This document shows positions 18,544 through 27,957 of a DNA stretch of 64,000 bases, piece after piece. The stretch is from an uncultured Bacteroidales bacterium (GTDB taxonomy: Bacteria > Bacteroidota > Bacteroidia > Bacteroidales > UBA932). The notes under the pieces are model-generated. The model ran no database searches. It was not told the origin of the DNA and was given only the letters and a program-made list of their open reading frames with translations. Position 1 is the stretch's first letter. Each line of letters begins with the position of its first letter. A program made the translations under genes and the position numbers. The DNA lies in the NCBI GenBank assembly GCA_900321655.1, contig ONWU01000008.1, positions 1 through 64,000 of the forward strand, given 5' to 3'.

Positions 18544-19943
18544 TTGGAAGACTTTCGGTACTGGTAGTAATCGTAATAAGTAAGGAGGGAACGGGTGAGG
18601 GTTTCTCCCACTTTCTGCGCGCCGGCAGGGGTGAAGTGGATGTAGTCCGATCCGGCCAGCGGGGGATTGTGCTTAACCCATTGAACCATCGAGTTTTCTC
18701 CACCCATCATCCGGTAAAGGTCCCAGTAGGCGGCCTCGTTGCGAAGCGCCGTAGCCTTGAGGGAATCCACCAGTTCCGGCAAGCGGGGCCAGGTGACCAC
18801 GCGTCCATTCACGCTCTTGCCCATATCGGAAGGGCCGATAAAGAGGATTTTGGCCTCGGGCGCCACTTCGTGGAAATATTGGATTTGGGCGGCTATCTGC
18901 TCCATATACTGCTCTATGACCCGGGTGTTCCGGGCCACGGGCATATAGTTTCCTCCAAATTGCAGGATGATAAGACGGGTGCCGGTAAGATCCAGGCTTT
19001 CGGCCATCAGGGGTTTGCTGATGCGAGTGAAAATATTGCCCGAACAGCCCCTCAGCGGCACATTGTCCACCGCTACGCCGTTTTCCCCATCGGCACTGAT
19101 GCCATAAATCTCGGCACTGCCGGAAAACTGGACCGCGGCTTTGGCCACCGGGCGGGAGAAGTGCCAGGTTTGGAGCACCACCCCGTTTTCTCCTTTCCGG
19201 GTTTCCACGCGGGGCTTCAGGGTATCGGCCTGCACCTTGACGGAAAAATCCTTGCCGGGACGGCCATACAGCACACTTACGCTGGAAAACTCCAGGGCGC
19301 CGGGAAGGGCATACTTGCTCTTGGAGGCACGAAGCGATACCGTTCCGCCGCCATAGAGCTGGACCACCTGGGCCAGCAGGCCATAGCGGTTATGGCCGGC
19401 CCTTACGGTGGTGGAATCACCGTACATGGTATATTGAACAAATCCTCCGCTGGCGCTCTTGTAGATGGTGGCCGAGGGAACATTGCTAAGGGCCGGGAAA
19501 AAACCCGTTCCCCTACCGCCAAAACGCTCCTGAAGGCCCTCCCGAAGGTCCTGGCTGATGCGGTCCATCTCAATCTGGGAGTCTCCATAGTGGAGAATTC
19601 TGAGCGGACGGGACTGCCTGGAAGCCTGCTCCATTTCCTCAAACAGAGGGTCGAAGAAATAGAGGTCGTTCTCCGGGAGATAGATGCGGTCCGGGTTCTC
19701 GAAAAAGAATTTGCGGTAGAAGGCCAGCGTATCCTGCTCCATAACAAAGCGGGAGTCCAGGGTGCGCAGAACCGAATCCACATTCACCCGGGCCATCTTG
19801 GCATCGGCCAGCGACCGCTGGTACGACGAGTAGCGGATGGTAAGCGGCCCCGCGGCGATGCCATCGGCCGGAAAAACCAGCCACAGCGCGCCCAATGCCG
19901 AAAAAACGCCCAGGAAGAAAATGAGAACCTGTTTTGCCTTCAT
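18540..19943 (-). CDS. SGNH/GDSL-type hydrolase or acyltransferase partner (first of pair)
   Basis: A 467-residue protein starting MKAKQVLIFFLGVFSALGAL, a signal anchor or signal peptide. Block I is ILHYGDSQIEMD, block III LIILQFGGNY and block V DYIHFTPAG, so the Ser-Asn-Asp-His set is intact. A beta-sandwich-like insertion lies between blocks I and III. It is the promoter-proximal gene of the three-gene set, with a TATCTTTG box 7 bp before the ATG. It is a paralogue of the next gene in layout, though only the motifs align by eye. Confidence 0.82.
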   Translation of the reverse strand: MKAKQVLIFFLGVFSALGALWLVFPADGIAAGPLTIRYSSYQRSLADAKMARVNVDSVLRTLDSRFVMEQDTLAFYRKFFFENPDRIYLPENDLYFFDPLFEEMEQASRQSRPLRILHYGDSQIEMDRISQDLREGLQERFGGRGTGFFPALSNVPSATIYKSASGGFVQYTMYGDSTTVRAGHNRYGLLAQVVQLYGGGTVSLRASKSKYALPGALEFSSVSVLYGRPGKDFSVKVQADTLKPRVETRKGENGVVLQTWHFSRPVAKAAVQFSGSAEIYGISADGENGVAVDNVPLRGCSGNIFTRISKPLMAESLDLTGTRLIILQFGGNYMPVARNTRVIEQYMEQIAAQIQYFHEVAPEAKILFIGPSDMGKSVNGRVVTWPRLPELVDSLKATALRNEAAYWDLYRMMGGENSMVQWVKHNPPLAGSDYIHFTPAGAQKVGETLTRSLLTYYDYYQYRKSSK

Positions 19944-19950
19944 AGAATTA

Positions 19951-19958
19951 CAAAGATA
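19951..19958 (-). promoter_or_regulatory. -7 box for the SGNH-SGNH-MBOAT operon
   Basis: TATCTTTG on the minus strand, 7 bp before the ATG at 19943, predicting a nearly leaderless transcript. No clear -33 partner. Confidence 0.5.
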
Positions 19959-20001
19959 AACATTTTCTTTCAATATCCCCACGGCCCGCAGAAAACGCAA
20001 A

Positions 20002-20045
20002 AAACGCTTGCCGAGGCGTCAGACAAAACGTCGCAGCAAGCGTTT
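20002..20045 (-). terminator. Intrinsic terminator of the nine-gene phosphate operon
   Basis: AAACGCTTGC (20002-20011) and GCAAGCGTTT (20036-20045) form a perfect 10-bp stem. Read on the minus strand the stem ends in GCGTTTTTTGCGTTTT, a U-rich tail, 20 bp after the hppA stop. Confidence 0.85.
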
Positions 20046-20065
20046 AGAGGCTAAAGTGCGGGCTG

Positions 20066-22273
20066 TCAGTGCAGCATAACCGTAAGGCCGGCCATGACGA
20101 TGGAGACCATGCTCATCAGCTTGATGAGGATGTTCAGGGAAGGGCCGGAGGTGTCTTTGAAGGGATCTCCCACCGTGTCTCCCACGATGGTGGCCTTGTG
20201 GGCAGGAGAGTTCTTGCCGCCGAAATTGCCTTCTTCCACAAACTTCTTGGCATTGTCCCAGGCGCCGCCGGAATTGGCCAGGAAGATGGCCAGCACGAAG
20301 CCGGCTCCGAGGCCGCCGGCCAGCAGGCCGATGACGCCGGCAGGGCCCAGGATGACACCCACCAGCATGGGCACGACGATAGCCAGGATGGAGGGAAGAA
20401 TCATTTCCTTCTGGGCGGCTTTGGTGGAGATGCGGACGCAACTGGTATAGTCCGGTCTTCTCTCCCCTTCCAGGATTCCCTTCATTTCACGGAACTGGCG
20501 GCGTACTTCCACCACCATCTTGGAAGCGGCCCGGCCCACAGCGTCCATCGTGAGGCCGCAGAAGAGGAAGGCCATCATCGAGCCCACGAAAACGCCCACC
20601 AGAACCATCGGGTTCATCAGGGTAATATCGTAATACTCAACTATATCCGTAATGGAGGCCGACAGAGTATCCACCGTGCGGTCCCCTACTTCCAGAACGG
20701 TTTTTCCAATGTGGCTAAAGCCGATTTTGAGTTCTTCGATGTAGGAAGCCAGCAGGGCCAGGGCGGTAAGGGCGGCCGATCCTATGGCAAAGCCCTTGCC
20801 GGTGGCGGCAGTGGTATTGCCCAGGGAATCCAGCACATCCGTCTTTTCACGGACGGAAGGATCCAGTTCGCTCATCTGGGCGTTGCCGCCGGCATTGTCT
20901 GCGATGGGGCCGTAGGCATCCGTGGCGAGGGTGATACCCAGGGTGGAGAGCATACCCACAGCGGCAATGGAGATGCCGTAAAGACCCAGGCTGAGGGTGC
21001 TGGTGGAGAAGACGAAACCGGTGGCGCAGCCGTAGGCCAGAAGGATGGCGATGGCAATGGTAATCACCGGGATAGCCGTGGAGCGCATTCCCAAGCCCAC
21101 GCCGCTGATGATGACGGTGGCCGAACCGGTTTGCGCGCTGGAAGCCAGCTTGCGGGTGGGACGGTAGGAGTGGGAGGTGTAGAATTCCGTCACCTTGCCC
21201 ACGATGACGCCGGCAGCCAGGCCGCTGAGTACGCTCAGGGACAGTTGCCACCACTGCGGCAGACCGTTCTGCCCGTCGAAGCCCAGCAGGTAAAACACAC
21301 CGAACGCGGCTACGGCAATGAGGCTGGCGCTAAGGTTGGTACCCACGCTCAGAGAGCCCAGGAGGTCTTTCAGGGTGGCCCCTTCCTTGGTGCGCACGGC
21401 AAAAATACCCAGGATAGAAAGCACAACGCCGATGGCCGCGATAACCATAGGGGCCAGGATGGCTTTCATCTGGATGTCCGTTCCCTGGGTAAAGAAGGCC
21501 GATGCTCCGAGGGCCATCGTAGCCAGGATGGAGCCGCAATAGCTTTCGTAGAGGTCTGCCCCCATGCCGGCCACATCTCCAACGTTGTCACCTACGTTAT
21601 CGGCAATGGTAGCCGGATTGCGAGGATCGTCCTCGGGGATATCCTGCTCCACTTTTCCAACGATATCGGCCCCCACATCGGCCGCCTTGGTGTAGATGCC
21701 GCCGCCCACGCGGGCAAAGAGCGCCTGCGTGGATGCACCCATTCCGAAGGTGAGCATCGTGGTGGTAATCACTACCAGGGTCTGGGCGGGCGTCACTTCC
21801 TCAACGAACGCGTTCAGGACCACCCACCAGATGGAGATATCCAGAAGGCCCAGTCCCACCACGGTGAGGCCCATCACGGCGCCGCTGCGGAAGGCGATTT
21901 TAAGGCCTGCGTTAAGACTGTGCATGGTGGCATTGGCCGTTCTTGCACTGGCATAGGTGGCCGTTTTCATTCCCACAAAGCCCGCCAGGCCGGAGAAGAA
22001 ACCGCCGGTCAGGAAGGCAAAGGGGACCCAGGGGTTCTGCACCCCGAAGCCATATGCCAGGATGGCAAAGAAGACGGCCAGTACAAGAAAGACGATAACC
22101 ACCACCTTGTACTGCTGTTTGAGGTATGCCATAGCACCCTCGCGCACGTACTGGGCAATTTCCCGCATCGTGGGGGTTCCTTCGCTCTCTTTGTACATCT
22201 GCCGGAAGAAAATCCAGGCAAACAACAGCGCCAGCAGCGCCGCTGCCGGTACCAGATAGAATAAAGGGGTCAT
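20066..22273 (-). CDS. hppA: Membrane-bound ion-pumping pyrophosphatase
   Basis: A 735-residue protein with about 16 transmembrane helices that couples hydrolysis of pyrophosphate to export of Na+ or H+. The active site is in [16 protein letters not shown] and [18 protein letters not shown], with a second acidic cluster in the C-terminal part ([15 protein letters not shown]). The motif [10 protein letters not shown] carries Ala where K+-independent enzymes carry Lys, so it should be K+-dependent. Ion choice (Na+, H+ or both) cannot be settled by eye. It is the last gene of a nine-gene run, 21 bp after mgtC, and is followed by a strong terminator. Confidence 0.96.
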   Translation of the reverse strand: MTPLFYLVPAAALLALLFAWIFFRQMYKESEGTPTMREIAQYVREGAMAYLKQQYKVVVIVFLVLAVFFAILAYGFGVQNPWVPFAFLTGGFFSGLAGFVGMKTATYASARTANATMHSLNAGLKIAFRSGAVMGLTVVGLGLLDISIWWVVLNAFVEEVTPAQTLVVITTTMLTFGMGASTQALFARVGGGIYTKAADVGADIVGKVEQDIPEDDPRNPATIADNVGDNVGDVAGMGADLYESYCGSILATMALGASAFFTQGTDIQMKAILAPMVIAAIGVVLSILGIFAVRTKEGATLKDLLGSLSVGTNLSASLIAVAAFGVFYLLGFDGQNGLPQWWQLSLSVLSGLAAGVIVGKVTEFYTSHSYRPTRKLASSAQTGSATVIISGVGLGMRSTAIPVITIAIAILLAYGCATGFVFSTSTLSLGLYGISIAAVGMLSTLGITLATDAYGPIADNAGGNAQMSELDPSVREKTDVLDSLGNTTAATGKGFAIGSAALTALALLASYIEELKIGFSHIGKTVLEVGDRTVDTLSASITDIVEYYDITLMNPMVLVGVFVGSMMAFLFCGLTMDAVGRAASKMVVEVRRQFREMKGILEGERRPDYTSCVRISTKAAQKEMILPSILAIVVPMLVGVILGPAGVIGLLAGGLGAGFVLAIFLANSGGAWDNAKKFVEEGNFGGKNSPAHKATIVGDTVGDPFKDTSGPSLNILIKLMSMVSIVMAGLTVMLH

Positions 22274-22294
22274 AGTTTAGTGCTCGTTCTTGGG

Positions 22295-22924
22295 TTAATT
22301 CATTTCTTCGATGGTAAAGCCGTCCAGGCTATCCATCAGGTTCTTTATTGTGGTCAGGTAATCTTTTTGGCGAAGGCGGAGGGTAAGATGGACTTTCCCT
22401 TCCTGAATGGCGTAGGTTTCTACGTTGATGCGCTGCTGCTTGAGGAGCTGGGGAAGCGTCGGGAGGTCATAGGGTTTGCCGGGAATCAGCGTAAGGTCTA
22501 CCACTTTCTCGGTGTAGTGGAGGTTTACAAAATGCATCATCTCCAGGCAGAGTACCGTCAGGAGGGTGGCGGCTATGGCCACGGGATACATTCCGTCTCC
22601 ACAGGCCAGGCCGATGGCCGCTGCCACCCACAGGCCGGCGGCGGTGGTGACACCACGGACCACATTGCGCTGGAAAATGATAACGCCGGCGCCGATGAAA
22701 CCGATGCCGGAAACGACCTGCGCAGCCACACGCGCGGCATCGTGCTGCTTGCCCTCAAACGCGAATTCCGAAATAATCATAAACAGGGCACTGCCCAGGG
22801 CCACGATAAAATGTGTCCGCACACCGGCCTCCTTGGCGCGGAATTCCCGCTCCATACCAATGAAGCCGCCCAGCAGGCCGGCGGCCACCAGTCGGAAAAT
22901 CAATATCCAGTCAAAATGTTCCAT
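22295..22924 (-). CDS. MgtC/SapB-family membrane protein
   Basis: A 209-residue protein. The start MEHFDWILIFR is chosen because the upstream ATG would lie before a possible promoter box. It has four or five N-terminal helices with the family motif GGFIGMEREFRAKEAGVRTH and GIGFIGAGVI, and a C-terminal ACT-like soluble domain of about 75 residues. MgtC proteins help cells under low Mg2+ and in Salmonella affect F-ATPase and phosphate signalling; the role of Bacteroidota members is untested. It is flanked at 21 bp on both sides by DASS and hppA. A TATTTTTG box at 22939-22932 could give a secondary promoter for mgtC-hppA. Confidence 0.88.
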   Translation of the reverse strand: MEHFDWILIFRLVAAGLLGGFIGMEREFRAKEAGVRTHFIVALGSALFMIISEFAFEGKQHDAARVAAQVVSGIGFIGAGVIIFQRNVVRGVTTAAGLWVAAAIGLACGDGMYPVAIAATLLTVLCLEMMHFVNLHYTEKVVDLTLIPGKPYDLPTLPQLLKQQRINVETYAIQEGKVHLTLRLRQKDYLTTIKNLMDSLDGFTIEEMN

Positions 22925-22945
22925 ACTTGTGCAAAAATACAAAAA

Positions 22946-24550
22946 CTAAAACAATCCCGGTGTAATATGAAGCCATTTTAATACAGTTTCCCCGAAAAGA
23001 AGGATCAGGAACCAGGAGAAGGTCATCATCGTGATGCCGTATTTGAAGGCGTCCGTCATACTGTACTGGTTGGTGGTGTACAGCAGGGCCGCGGGTTTGC
23101 TGTTGAAGGGAAGCACGTAGCAGTGCTCGATAAGCATCGATACCGGCAGGGCCAGGCTCATGGGCGGGAAGCCGAAACGCTTCTCCACGCCCAGGGCGAT
23201 GGGGACAAACACCATCGTCCGGATGGTCTTGCTCTGGAACACCAGGCCGGAATACATCATCAGGAAGGTAAGAATCACGTAAAGTACCCAGAAGGGCGTA
23301 TCGGCCGTAATACCCAGCGAATTGAACGCCGCGTTCACCATGGTGTTGGGAAGATCCGTGGCATTGAGGCCGCTGCCCAGGGTGTAGGCGCCTGCGCTGA
23401 AGAGCATCAGGTGCCAGGGGATGTCTACATCGTTCCACTTCACCACGCCTACTCCCGGCAGCAGGGCCAGGATGGCACCGATAAGGGCCACGATGGTTTC
23501 GTCAATGTGGTGGAAGGTGCCTTTGGTTACCCACAGCAGGAGCACCAGGCAGAAGATGCCCACGGCTTTCCACTCCTGAGAGGACATCTTTCCCATAGCG
23601 GAAAGCTCTTCCTTCAAGCGTTCCAGGCCTCCTTCCAGCTGGGGTTTCTGCTCTTCCTTTTTCATAGGGAAGAAAACAAACATTCCCAGAAGCAGGCCCA
23701 CCACCAGGATGATCAGGCTCATCGGCCCCACGGCCACAAGCCATTCCTTGTAGCCAAAGTCGCAGCTTCCCACGAAGCCCGCAATCAGGGAGATGGCCAG
23801 CAGGTGGGCTCCGCTGCCCGTATAGAAGGCATTGGCGCCGATGTTCACCTGGAACAAGTTCTGAATCACCAAGTTACGGCCAAAATTATTGCGATGGCCG
23901 TCCGAGGCCCCGTAAATGGCGCAGATGACCATAAAGATGGGCAGCATGATGGTGGCCTTCACGGTGGTGGCCGATATGAAGGCACTCAGAACCAGGTTAA
24001 TAAGAAGGAAACTCCACAGAACCCCTTTGGCGCTTCGGCCGAACTTGATCACAAAAGCCAGGGCCAGGCGCCTCGCAAACTGGGTTTTCACCAGCATCGA
24101 AGCCAGCACAAAGCTGAGGATGTTCAGCCACATCACCGGGTGACCCAGCTGGGCCAGTGCCTCCTTTTGGGAGGTCACATTGAAAAGGACTACGCCCAGA
24201 ATGAGGATGAGGGAAGTCAGGTAATTGGGAATGGCTTCCGTAATCCAGAGGATGAGGCTGGCCACAAAGATGCCCAGCATGGCATAGTTGGCGCGGAGGA
24301 ACCCTTCCGGCCCCAGCACATCCAGGCGTTTCTGGGCCGCGGTGGCCAAAGAGCCCATATCCAGGTTGTCTATGAAGTCGAAGTGGCAGAACCAACAGAT
24401 CCAGACAAAGGCGATGAGGGCCAGAGGCCCCCCCAGCCGGGCCATCCATACTTCGAACTTCGATTTCTGCATCTTGGGCAGTTTCTCGATCTTGTAGTTG
24501 TTCATGTCCAGCGGGTCAAAGCTCACCGCCTTTGTCGTATCTGTTGCCAT
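22946..24550 (-). CDS. DASS/SLC13-family anion symporter with altered substrate motifs
   Basis: A 534-residue protein with about 11 helices and the divalent anion:Na+ symporter fold (IPNYLTSLILILGVVLF, VMWLNILSFVLASML, DIPWHLMLFSAGAYTLG). The two SNT substrate/Na+ motifs of known DASS carriers read SAT (193-195, in SATTVKAT) and SKT (440-442). The usual TPPN-like segment reads NSKPA (483-487), and the first-half partner reads TGSGA. The substrate is thus unlikely to be an ordinary C4-dicarboxylate. Yeast SLC13-type carriers move phosphate, so a phosphoanion fits the neighbourhood (inference). CYTH lies 4 bp upstream. Confidence 0.85.
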   Translation of the reverse strand: MATDTTKAVSFDPLDMNNYKIEKLPKMQKSKFEVWMARLGGPLALIAFVWICWFCHFDFIDNLDMGSLATAAQKRLDVLGPEGFLRANYAMLGIFVASLILWITEAIPNYLTSLILILGVVLFNVTSQKEALAQLGHPVMWLNILSFVLASMLVKTQFARRLALAFVIKFGRSAKGVLWSFLLINLVLSAFISATTVKATIMLPIFMVICAIYGASDGHRNNFGRNLVIQNLFQVNIGANAFYTGSGAHLLAISLIAGFVGSCDFGYKEWLVAVGPMSLIILVVGLLLGMFVFFPMKKEEQKPQLEGGLERLKEELSAMGKMSSQEWKAVGIFCLVLLLWVTKGTFHHIDETIVALIGAILALLPGVGVVKWNDVDIPWHLMLFSAGAYTLGSGLNATDLPNTMVNAAFNSLGITADTPFWVLYVILTFLMMYSGLVFQSKTIRTMVFVPIALGVEKRFGFPPMSLALPVSMLIEHCYVLPFNSKPAALLYTTNQYSMTDAFKYGITMMTFSWFLILLFGETVLKWLHITPGLF

Positions 24551-24554
24551 AATC

Positions 24555-25031
24555 TTACTTCCAGTTCTTATAAGGGTTCTTCATAAGCATGGAGTTGAAG
24601 TACTTGGGGTCTCCGGTCACCTCCTCACCCAGCCAGGCGGGCTTGTCGAAGGGCTCGTTCTCGTCGGAGAGCTCTACTTCGGCCACGGTCAGGCCTTCGT
24701 TGTCTCCGTAGAACTCGTCCACTTCCCAGGTGTGCTTGCCGTCGGTGTTTTTCACCAGGTAGCGGGTCTTGTCGATGACGCCGGGTTCGGCCAGCTCCAG
24801 CAGGGACTTTACCTCATCCACGGGGATTTCCTTCTCCCATTCGAAGCGGGCGGCGCCGGAAGCGTTGCCGATGCCCTTGATGGTGATGAATCCCTTCTCT
24901 CCCTTGACGCGGACACGCACGGTGCGCTCCGGAACGGAGGAGAGATAACCCTGCGTAATACGGGTGGCCTTGAAGGCCTCTGCCTTGAAGTCTCCCTTTA
25001 CCAAGAATTTCTTTTCAATTTCCTGTGCCAT
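24555..25031 (-). CDS. CYTH/triphosphate-tunnel metalloenzyme (probable tripolyphosphatase)
   Basis: A 158-residue cytoplasmic protein with the ExExK signature at residues 4-8 (EIEKKFLV). Tunnel-lining basic and acidic strands follow: RTVRVRVKGEKGFITIKG, RFEWEKEIP, KTRYLV, WEVDEFYG and VAEVELSDE. The C-terminal WLGEEVTGDPKYFN is typical of small bacterial CYTH enzymes such as those from Nitrosomonas and Clostridium thermocellum, which cleave inorganic tripolyphosphate or NTPs with Mg2+ or Mn2+. It sits 3 bp after a second TTM-like gene and 4 bp before the DASS carrier, suggesting tight coupling. Confidence 0.92.
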   Translation of the reverse strand: MAQEIEKKFLVKGDFKAEAFKATRITQGYLSSVPERTVRVRVKGEKGFITIKGIGNASGAARFEWEKEIPVDEVKSLLELAEPGVIDKTRYLVKNTDGKHTWEVDEFYGDNEGLTVAEVELSDENEPFDKPAWLGEEVTGDPKYFNSMLMKNPYKNWK

Positions 25032-25034
25032 GGC

Positions 25035-25673
25035 TTATTCGTTTGCTAAAGGTTTGTCACTCATACCGATAACACGCTTGATGGCCTGCAGGTAGTTGAT
25101 GTTCTCCACACCCTCCAGGTGACAATCGGCCACGGTCTTCTTGATGTCTTCGATCTCCGTGCTTTCGGAGTTGATGGTCACCACCTTGGCGCCGTTGATA
25201 AGGACGTTGCCCACCTCGCAGATGGTGTTGTTCACCATATAGCCGAAGCGCTGCTTGTGAACGCGGACGGCGGCCAGGTCCGGGCAGGCCTTCACCATGG
25301 CGAGGAACTCCTCGAAGGTGTAGGTGTCCTTGGTGAGCTTGGGCATCTCCACCATAAAGGCCGGGAACACTTCCTTCTCCAGGACTTCCCGGGAAATGGG
25401 GAACTCACCCTTCATCAGGGGATTCCACTGTTCAAAGCCGTCTACGGTCTGGACATACGTCTTGATGTCCATCTTGCCGTCACGGATCTTGGTGTTGTTG
25501 ATGTCGTTCTTGGCGCTGATGATGTAAATCTCGTCGCTGGTACGCTCCCACACCTTCTCGGGGACGGGGACGCTCAGGCGGGCCATTCTCTTGTGTGCCT
25601 CGCAGAAGCACTGTCCAAAGCTACGGAATTCGAAGCGAGGTTTGGAAATCTCGCCAATCTTAAGTTCTGCCAT
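25035..25673 (-). CDS. Uncharacterised protein with CYTH/TTM-like strand pattern
   Basis: A 212-residue cytoplasmic protein with no signal or membrane helix. I do not recognise it as a named family. By eye it has alternating charged strands as in triphosphate-tunnel enzymes: PRFEFRSFG, TKIRDGKMDIKTY (compare KxRxGxxxIK), VRVHKQRFGYMV and ICEVGNVLINGAKVVTINSEST, the last like the CEVDxxxxG...IExxS ending of CYTH proteins. The N-terminal ExExK is reduced to FEFR. It could be a divergent second TTM partner of the adjacent CYTH enzyme; the gap is 3 bp. Confidence 0.6.
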   Translation of the reverse strand: MAELKIGEISKPRFEFRSFGQCFCEAHKRMARLSVPVPEKVWERTSDEIYIISAKNDINNTKIRDGKMDIKTYVQTVDGFEQWNPLMKGEFPISREVLEKEVFPAFMVEMPKLTKDTYTFEEFLAMVKACPDLAAVRVHKQRFGYMVNNTICEVGNVLINGAKVVTINSESTEIEDIKKTVADCHLEGVENINYLQAIKRVIGMSDKPLANE

Positions 25674-25694
25674 AATTGTTTAAGTTATTAAGAA

Positions 25695-26522
25695 TTACTG
25701 TTTTACGTCGGGATCATCGGTTCCGGAAGTGGCGTTCTTGGCGCCCTGGGTGGGAGCGGCAATCTTGAAGGCACCCGTGCCGTCGGGAATGCGCTGCCAG
25801 GAATCCGTCACATTGGACAGGCTGACGCCCCACTTGCCGTCGGCACCCTTCTCACCGCGCTGGAACTGGTCAATCTTGTTGCCCTTGGTGTCGAAGAGTT
25901 CCACCAACACGCTCTTCTTGGAGGAGAAACCGCTGGAGAAGCCGCGCTCCGTGGTGCCCTTAGCACCTACGATGGCGAACACACCGTGGGCGGGAACCAC
26001 TTCACCGTCAATACCGGTCCAGCACAGGGCTTCGTCCTTGTTCAGGGTGACGCCGGTGAGCTTGATGGGGAAGTCGCTGCCGTTGTGGAGTTCGATGAAT
26101 TTCTCCTCATCGGCGCCGGCACCGTACAGTTCGTTGATCTTGAGCTTGGTCCAGTCGGTGGCCGGGTCTCCCACTTTGTAGAAGAAGTTGTCCGATACGG
26201 TCTCGAATTCGGCGTCGTTGATCACTTTGATGTTGAAGGTGATCTCCGTTCCGTCAGGCATGGCGGGGATGGTGGCCTTGAACTGGTTGCCGCTGTTGTC
26301 CGGAGTCATCGGAACGGCGGCGTTTCCGTAATACAGGGTGGCCGTCTTGACAGCCTGCAGGCCGCTGACCGTGGCAACTACGGTTACGGCATCGTTGGAA
26401 GTGGGTGCCTCGGGGGTGAAGACTACCTTCTCAATCTTGGAAGGGCCTTTGAAAATATCGTCCTGGACGCATCCGGTAAGGGCCAGAAGGGCCGCTGCGG
26501 TAATATAAAATATCTTTTTCAT
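25695..26522 (-). CDS. Lamin-tail-domain lipoprotein
   Basis: A 275-residue lipoprotein (signal ending ALLALTGCVQ). Residues 30-125 look like an Ig-like beta-sandwich (VVFTPEAPTSNDAVTVVATV...NIKVIND). Residues 140-260 match a lamin tail domain (LKINELYGAGADEEKFIELHNGSDFPIKLTGVTL, quoted here in part; then QRIPDGTGAFKIAAPTQGA). Such proteins are surface or periplasmic binders; the ligand is unknown. It follows the porin gene by 24 bp and may be its surface partner. Confidence 0.8.
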   Translation of the reverse strand: MKKIFYITAAALLALTGCVQDDIFKGPSKIEKVVFTPEAPTSNDAVTVVATVSGLQAVKTATLYYGNAAVPMTPDNSGNQFKATIPAMPDGTEITFNIKVINDAEFETVSDNFFYKVGDPATDWTKLKINELYGAGADEEKFIELHNGSDFPIKLTGVTLNKDEALCWTGIDGEVVPAHGVFAIVGAKGTTERGFSSGFSSKKSVLVELFDTKGNKIDQFQRGEKGADGKWGVSLSNVTDSWQRIPDGTGAFKIAAPTQGAKNATSGTDDPDVKQ

Positions 26523-26546
26523 GACTGAAGTCTGTTATACGTTATA

Positions 26547-27941
26547 CTAGAAGTCCACCTCGAGGCGAAGGGCTACCATATGGTAATCCACGCCGGCCTT
26601 GCCCTTGGGAGCCACCACCTTGGTGTAGTCCTTGGTGGGATTGCCCTGGGCGTCCAGGCCCACGTTCAGCTTGTCCTTGCCGTTGGCGTAACGGTCGTTG
26701 TTGTTGAACTGGTAATTGAGCTGGAAGCGCACGTTGTTGGTGATCCACCAGTTCAGGCCCACGGTGTAGGCCTCGGCGCTGCCGCCGTAAACCTTCTCCT
26801 TGGCGTTATCGCGGGTGTCGTTCAGGTTGATGTACTCGTAGCGGGCGCAGAGCTCCAGGTCTCCCCACTTCCTGCCGCGCTCGGCACGGGTGTACTTGGC
26901 ACCCTTGGCATCGTAGCGCTGCTTGCCGCCGAACAGCAGATAACCGGCCTGGACATACCAGCCGCCGAAGTCGTTCACCTGCTTGGTGTTCTTGTAGTGC
27001 ACATTGTCACCGATGTAAGCGGTCTCAAAGCGGAAGCCGCCCCAGTGACCGGCCAGTTCCACCGTCCAGAGGTTGTTGTAGTCGTAGTCCTTGAGGTTGT
27101 TGGTGTCTACGTACTTCTTGCGGTTGATGCTGGTGGAGTTGCGGGCGCTGGCGCGATAGGTGCCCCATTCGCCGGTGGCCACGCTGCCCAGGGTGGTGCG
27201 GAAGGAGTGGGCCAGGCCGATGTGAAGGCCGGCATTCTCCAGGCGGAACAGAGGACGGAAGACCACCTTGCTGGTGACGGCATAGCCGGTGTTGTTCAGG
27301 AAACTGATGCCACGGCCGAAGTCCTTGTTGTTGTCCTGCACGTTGGTAAGCTCCTCAATGCCGGCGCCTTCCTGGCCGAAAACGCCCACGGAAGCCCAGA
27401 TGAAGGGGTTGTCATACTTGACGTTGAAGCCCAGGTGACGGGAAGGAGCCAGGGCGGAGCATACCATAGGACGCTCCAAAAACATCAGGTAGCGGGAAGA
27501 AGAGTTGCGCTGGATGGAGAAATTCTCCTTGAAGTTACCAGCCTGCAGTTCCAGGTTGCGCACGCCGGTGAAGCGGACGATGGCGTCCTTGAGTTCTACC
27601 TTGCCATCGGCCAGGTCCATATCAAACTCTCCGTACCATTTGTCGTCCAGCTGGGCTTTCATGGCAAAGCGGGCGCGGCGGATACTGATACCGCTGCCGA
27701 TAGGATCTGCGTAGGAGGGAGCTCCGAAGAAGGCGCCCATGTCCACCTGGACACGGTTGTCAAACCAGATCTTGTAGTTGCTGTTGGGGGATCCGATGAC
27801 CAGGAATCCGTCCTGGGATTCAGCATCCAGGACCTCGGATTTCACGGCCACGCCGTACTGATTGTACTTGACGGCTTTCTGCGCAAAGGCTGCGGACGCA
27901 GTCAGCAGCACGATTGCAATCACAGAGGTTAGTTTACGCAT
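26547..27941 (-). CDS. OprP/OprO-like phosphate-selective porin
   Basis: A 464-residue outer-membrane barrel with signal peptide MRKLTSVIAIVLLTASAAFA. The barrel opens with IWFDNRVQVDMGAFFG and SIRRARFAMKAQLDDKWYG, the O/P-type porin pattern, and ends in a terminal aromatic residue (ALRLEVDF). In Pseudomonas OprP prefers phosphate and OprO pyrophosphate. The selectivity lysines and tyrosines cannot be aligned with certainty by eye. The start at 27941 is the only one giving a signal peptide. It sits between the PiT-LuxR gene (16 bp) and the lamin-tail lipoprotein. Confidence 0.85.
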   Translation of the reverse strand: MRKLTSVIAIVLLTASAAFAQKAVKYNQYGVAVKSEVLDAESQDGFLVIGSPNSNYKIWFDNRVQVDMGAFFGAPSYADPIGSGISIRRARFAMKAQLDDKWYGEFDMDLADGKVELKDAIVRFTGVRNLELQAGNFKENFSIQRNSSSRYLMFLERPMVCSALAPSRHLGFNVKYDNPFIWASVGVFGQEGAGIEELTNVQDNNKDFGRGISFLNNTGYAVTSKVVFRPLFRLENAGLHIGLAHSFRTTLGSVATGEWGTYRASARNSTSINRKKYVDTNNLKDYDYNNLWTVELAGHWGGFRFETAYIGDNVHYKNTKQVNDFGGWYVQAGYLLFGGKQRYDAKGAKYTRAERGRKWGDLELCARYEYINLNDTRDNAKEKVYGGSAEAYTVGLNWWITNNVRFQLNYQFNNNDRYANGKDKLNVGLDAQGNPTKDYTKVVAPKGKAGVDYHMVALRLEVDF

Positions 27942-27957
27942 AGCTGTAAAAATTGGG

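Noticed and set aside
20069..22264. A 731-codon open frame on the plus strand opposite hppA
   Set aside because: It is antisense to a clearly recognised enzyme and encodes His/Gln/Gly-rich sequence without any family pattern. Such shadows arise from GC-rich codon bias.
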